A stretch of DNA of 64,000 bases, from contig NC_133536.1 in the NCBI RefSeq assembly GCF_048544455.1, forward strand, positions 30,320,152-30,384,151, written 5' to 3'. The stretch is from Silene latifolia. Its lineage: Eukaryota > Streptophyta > Magnoliopsida > Caryophyllales > Caryophyllaceae. The translations under genes and the position numbers were made by a program. Under the pieces are notes generated by a model. It did no database searches. It was given only the letters and a program-made list of their open reading frames with translations, and was not told the origin of the DNA. Below are positions 59,938 to 64,000 of this stretch, piece by piece (position 1 is the first letter of the stretch; each line of letters begins with the position of its first letter).

Positions 59938-61203
59938 TGTAATACCCGCCCTTTTGGGGGCCCTTTGACCATCGTTGACCGACCTTGGGAGCGGAAGTAG
60001 TCTTAGGAAAGTATACCAAAACCTGTTTGAGCTGCGTGTAGGAGTGGTACTCGATAGAGTAGAGGCCACTCGATCGAGTAGCTAGGGTACTCGATCGAGT
60101 AGGGGGTTACTCGATCGAGTATGTTGGGTACTCGATCGAGTGCCCGGTTTCCAGCGAGGGTTATATATCGCGTTTTGTTAAATCCGCAAATCACTTTCGC
60201 CACTTTCCTCCTATCCTTCAGCCGCCCCTTTCCCTTCCCTTCACCTCAAAACCTCCATGGATGCCTTTTGAAGATTCTTGAGCCTTAGGAGAGCGTCTCT
60301 TGAGTCGGGTAGCGGTCTCTTGCTGAGTTCCCCCCATTAGGTATGTCATATTCATCATCCGTGCCTTTGTTTCTATAGTTAGGGTTTTGCTTGTAGTAAT
60401 AGATGTTTGCATGATGGTAATAGGCTTTGCTTGGTTGCTGGATGTGTTATCTGTCGGCATGGATTGGTTGCGGTCGCTTAAAGGTAGGTTCGCCTACTCG
60501 ATTCTTGTCAGATGGTCTAGTGTGTCGGTCGTTGTAGAAGTATTGTGGTTGTTTGATACGATAATTGTGCGCCCGTGATTGTGGTTGTGATTGCTTTGTT
60601 GATGGTTCTCGAGATGCGTTCTCGGCTGAGTGGGGTCACTTGCGGGAGTGGCTTCACGCCCTAGTTTCGCCCTTCGTGGAACCCGCCACGAAAGGGGATG
60701 TGCACATTAATGGACAGGGTTATCGCTCGTACGATGAGCGGGGCTTAGGTGGGAACGGCTGCGGTCCCCCACTGGCAGGACTGGTCCAGTGGACAGTCAT
60801 TGACAGGTTTGGTCGGATTGTTGTGTTTGCAGTTGGGACTAGTGTCATTGTTTGTATTGTTGTTTGTAGTTTGTCTTGTCTTGTCTCGATCGACCTTGTG
60901 TGGTTGTTTGTTTGTTATGTGTCTGCCGTGATCCCTTATGGTGAGCAGTCGGTCTTAGCAGGTGTTGATGATGTTGATAGCTGATTTCCGGGCAGGGATG
61001 AGTCTTCACGAGTTATGATGGTTATAGCGAGTAGTCCTTGAGTTGTAACATTGTATTGTATTTTGGTTTAAATCACTTGTAACACAACTTAATAGTTCTT
61101 TTATTGACGTTTGATAATTACTACCTCGGGCAACCGAGATGGTAACGCCCTTATATGCTAAGGAAGGCCTAGTTAAGGCTCCTCTGAATATGGGGGTGTT
61201 ACA
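59938..61203 (+). repeat. LTR of a plus-strand retrotransposon
   Basis: 1266 bp from TGTAATACCCGCCC to GGGGGTGTTACA, with inverted termini, directly followed by a primer-binding site. It contains one degenerate and four good ACTCGATCGAGT palindromes at about 60049-60142 and a TATATA stretch near 60163. The rest of the element, including its other LTR, would lie to the right of the window. Short open frames inside are chance. Confidence 0.8.
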
Positions 61204-61222
61204 AAGTGGTATCAGAGCGACG
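61204..61222 (+). promoter_or_regulatory. Primer-binding site, tRNA-Met type
   Basis: AAG then TGGTATCAGAGC, the standard complement to the 3' end of initiator tRNA-Met, three bases after the LTR. Confidence 0.82.
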
Positions 61223-62200
61223 ATTTTGGAACCTGTAAACAAATGAACACAATGAATGTAGAGAGTCTAATAAAATGAACCTGGTGTATGTGTAATGGGA
61301 GCCCCGGCTGATGCTAGATTTTGGGTGAGTAGGCGCCCTCATTTCAAAATCTTGGCCCCATGACACTTAAGCCAGTCACACGGGATGGGAATATGGAGTC
61401 CGTGTCTCTATGTGTACTGGGTATGTTAATTGTGCCGGAGCTACCTCCGGTTAAGTTTTGTTAGAATTAATAGCGGTGTAATAGTAATGTTTGGATCGAG
61501 TATAGTAATTGCCGATGAATTATGGAGTTCTTTGAAAGATTAGTGAGCTTATATGATAGCTATGTGATGCGTGACGAAATTTCTCGTCATGGAGATGCGT
61601 GAAAGTGTGAAATCGAATGTGTAATATGAGTAGTGAACACGTGGGTAGTTGCCATAGAATTTATGATAACGGGAGTTTTACGTGAGATTCTGGATCCTAC
61701 CGCGATGACTATAATGATAATTATAGTGTAGGTGAGTAATGACCCGAATCAAGTATGTGATAATGTGTGTATGCTTCGCTATTTAGTTGGAATTTTCCGC
61801 TGCGTAATATTTGATTTAAGTAAGATAAATTGCTTATGATAGAATGTGAAACATGGTAGATTAATTTGTGTTGAAAAATATGCATTTATGTAATACGTGA
61901 AAGAATGAACTAATATTAATTTAAATGTTTCAATTTGGTAGTAATATATAAAGTAAGCTTGAATGTAAGACGATGACGTGATTATATTTATGAAAGATTC
62001 GGTAGCAGGTAAACCGAGTAGGGTAATGGGTGTAGGGTACGTGGAATAAGCTCCATCTGTTTGACGATATGATAGGCTTTGTTAATAATAGTAATGCGTG
62101 AATGAATTTGATAATGAGTGCCGAATTCCGAACTTAGTTGGAATCGACACGCGGTGTTGTTTTTGCAGGAATCTTCAAGTTATTTCGTACTTTTGATCGA
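61223..62200. other. Non-coding leader of the plus-strand element
   Basis: No supported gene. The sequence is AT-rich with stops in all frames; GTGTGACTGGCTTAAGTGTC-like leader text is on the reverse strand near 61370 but has no coding meaning I can see. Confidence 0.4.
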
Positions 62201-62590
62201 GCACTTAGCTATACTTGACCGAGTGCGAGTGCTTACTTGACCGAGTAGACCTCACTCGATCCATTAGGAAGCCATGATATCGGAATGTGGGAAAATTCCC
62301 GAGCTTACTCGATGATTCACTCTCCTACTCGATCGAGTAGGGTGGTACTCGATCGAGTACCCCAGGCACTCGATCGAGTAGGTTACTGTGCAGCATTCCT
62401 ACGGGTTTTCTTAAAACCCTTCATCTTTCTAATTCTTCTTCTTATTCTTCTATATTTCGACACACCCATCCTAAAACACTCTCAAATCCCTTTTTCCTCT
62501 CAAATCCTCTCTTTCTTTTGGGTTAGTAGTGATTCTTGGGGTTGATTTTCTTGTTTAATTCGTTTCTTTACCTTACTAATCAATCAAGGT
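62201..62590 (+). promoter_or_regulatory. Leader with ACTCGATCGAGT palindromes upstream of the Athila-like gene
   Basis: Three perfect ACTCGATCGAGT copies lie at about 62316-62381, with degenerate ones (TTGACCGAGT) before them. A C/T-rich leader follows (62400-62580) and ends CAATCAAG/GTATGTTATT, a good splice donor. This resembles the leader of antisense gene A (ACTAATCGAG/GTATGTG). Confidence 0.5.
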
Positions 62591-63488
62591 ATGTTATTCT
62601 TCTTAATTTAGGTGATTTATTACTTTGAATGTGTTAAAATAGTGATATAATCTGAAAATTTCGATTCACATGAGTAAGATGTTGTTTTGATGGTTGAAAC
62701 ATGATTCACATGCCTCCTATTCATGCTTGTTGGTGACTAATTGCTGTAGATTAGATTAGAAACATACATAGTTGGAATCGAAATTTCTAGGGTTACCAAA
62801 ATTGAAGTTGATTTTTGATTGTTTTGCAATGGTTAGATGGTAGAATTGATCCTTAAGCATTGTTTATATTATGTTGGAGGATAGATTTTGATGATTTTAC
62901 CCTTAAAAATTCGCCTTAAAACTCCGTCTTAAAAGTGCCCCAAATGGAAATTCGTGATTTATAATTGAAAATTTGTGTTGCAATTAACATTATAAGTATG
63001 AGTCAAACCTCAGTAGGATAGTAGGAGCGATTGTTGATGAGATTATGCCAAAATTGTCTCAGCTGTGAAGACCGTCTGAAAAATTTAGTTGGGTTATTGA
63101 ACATAATATGGAAGTGATGATGATATGCCATAAAATTTCTTACTCTTTCTCTTGATTTAGTAACATGTGATTGGAAGTGTGTCGGGAATAACCTTAGAAT
63201 AATGCTAGGATATTCAAATTTGTCGAACATATGTAACCGCCATGATAATTTCCTTCTCCACCGTGGCCTGTGAGTAGTAATAATTTGAACTTGTATGTTA
63301 AAATTTTAGAAACTGTTGATAAACATGTGTACTTATCTTAATATTCAAGGTTAATAACATGAATTATGTGCTTCACATGTCAAAATTTGTTGGAAAATTT
63401 TGTGCGTAGCTGGGTATGTGAATTTAAATTACATGAAGTATATGCTTGCATGTTTATGTAAATTGTTTGAACCTATGTCTAAAGCAGA

Positions 63489-64000
63489 TGCCGAGACTAA
63501 ACCTTGGAACCCGTCAGAGTAAACGGGGAAGGGTTGATACACTTGAGAGGGGGGAGGCTAGTGGACCGGTAGTACCCGAGCTTTCGAGTACCCTTCATTG
63601 TTTTTGTCGACTTTAAGCAAAGGGAGCGTTTTGTAGCTTTACAAAAACGCAAGATGAGACCCACAAAGTGTATTAACACCGCTGTGTTAGAGGAGTTGGA
63701 AATAGAGACGGATGTCCGTCACATATTCGAGACCTTGGGGTTTACGGGTCTCAGACTTACTGAGGAAGCACACTTACCCCTTCCTTACCCTAGAATTCAT
63801 GAGCTCCTTTAACTATGACCCAGCGGGTCAGACTGTTAAGTTTAGATTGATGAATACCAGTTTTCTGTTGATCATGGATTTGTTTGCCTCTCACCTTGGG
63901 TTGGCCAAGCCTCCCAAGGACTCCATCACTGACATTCCAGCTGAGTGCGGCGTCTGCCGCCTAATGCCTTGCTTGACTGGGAAGCAAGCTCCCACCTCGA
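63489..64000 (+). pseudogene. Athila ORF1-like gene fragment, frameshifted, running off the window
   Basis: After a possible acceptor TCTAAAGCAG, an ATG at 63489 opens MPRLNLGTRQSKRGRVDTLE. With a frame change near 63600, KQRERFVALQKRKMRPTKCI and LEELEIETDVRHIFETLGFT follow. After another change near 63795, SSFNYDPAGQTVKFRLMNTS continues to the window end. The pattern (a Q-R-x-RF start, LEELxI, then a FRL segment before LGL) resembles Athila ORF1 proteins of plant retrotransposons, of unknown function. The frame breaks mean it is probably dead. Stated similarity is from memory of the family and needs a profile search. Confidence 0.5.

Noticed and set aside
59767-60142. Regular repeats with spacers, at first sight CRISPR-like
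   Set aside because: The repeat is a 12-base perfect palindrome inside LTRs of a plant genome, with spacers of only about 8-20 bases and no associated genes.
60565-60984. 139-codon plus-strand frame inside an LTR
   Set aside because: Composition is plain LTR sequence with no recognisable domain, and it ends within the LTR.

Overview
This is a gene-poor, AT-rich piece of a plant nuclear genome, made almost entirely of transposable elements nested inside one another. Plant-type Copia and Tat-lineage Gypsy elements, a plant L1-type LINE, TTF-type hAT elements, a FAR1-like MULE, Helitrons, MITEs and a pectinesterase gene with plant-type introns all point to an angiosperm. The long Tat element with extra antisense genes would fit Caryophyllales (a Silene-like plant), but that is only an inference. 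I see no rRNA, tRNA, CRISPR array or bacterial feature.

Region 1 (1-19521) is a Russian doll. A hAT element (copy 1) was invaded by a second copy of the same family (15276-18746, 8-bp target duplication TAACAGAG) and by a Copia element (1-13979, 5' end outside the window). A younger relative of that Copia element (3488-12233) then inserted into it. The older Copia keeps an open gag; the younger has near-identical LTRs but only relics of gag and pol.

Region 2 (19522-28434) holds a broken pectinesterase gene on the minus strand. Three exons with matching splice phases are visible. A 5.4-kb Mutator-like element (21375-26770), carrying a decayed FAR1-type transposase and an OTU-protease-like domain, sits inside intron 2.

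Region 3 (28435-36032) is non-coding. Pieces of it occur twice in inverted orientation, and the copies act as mutual controls: two Helitrons, a hAT-type MITE and a truncated LINE RNase H fragment are each present in one copy and absent from the other. It also contains a long TA run and a Stowaway MITE.

Region 4 (36033-58531) is an L1-type LINE on the minus strand split by a 19.6-kb Tat-lineage Gypsy retrotransposon (37722-57353, target duplication CCTCC). The Gypsy element encodes gag, protease, RT, RNase H, a second RNase H and integrase on the minus strand. Between pol and its 3' LTR lie two intron-containing genes on the plus strand, one with a plant mobile domain (41314-44325) and one related (45241-46819) behind its own TATA box. 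These antisense genes are the most interesting part of the window.

Region 5 (58532-64000) holds a truncated minus-strand LTR, a plus-strand LTR with a tRNA-Met-type primer site, arrays of the palindrome ACTCGATCGAGT, and the start of a decayed gene resembling Athila ORF1. No gene in the window looks like an intact host gene.
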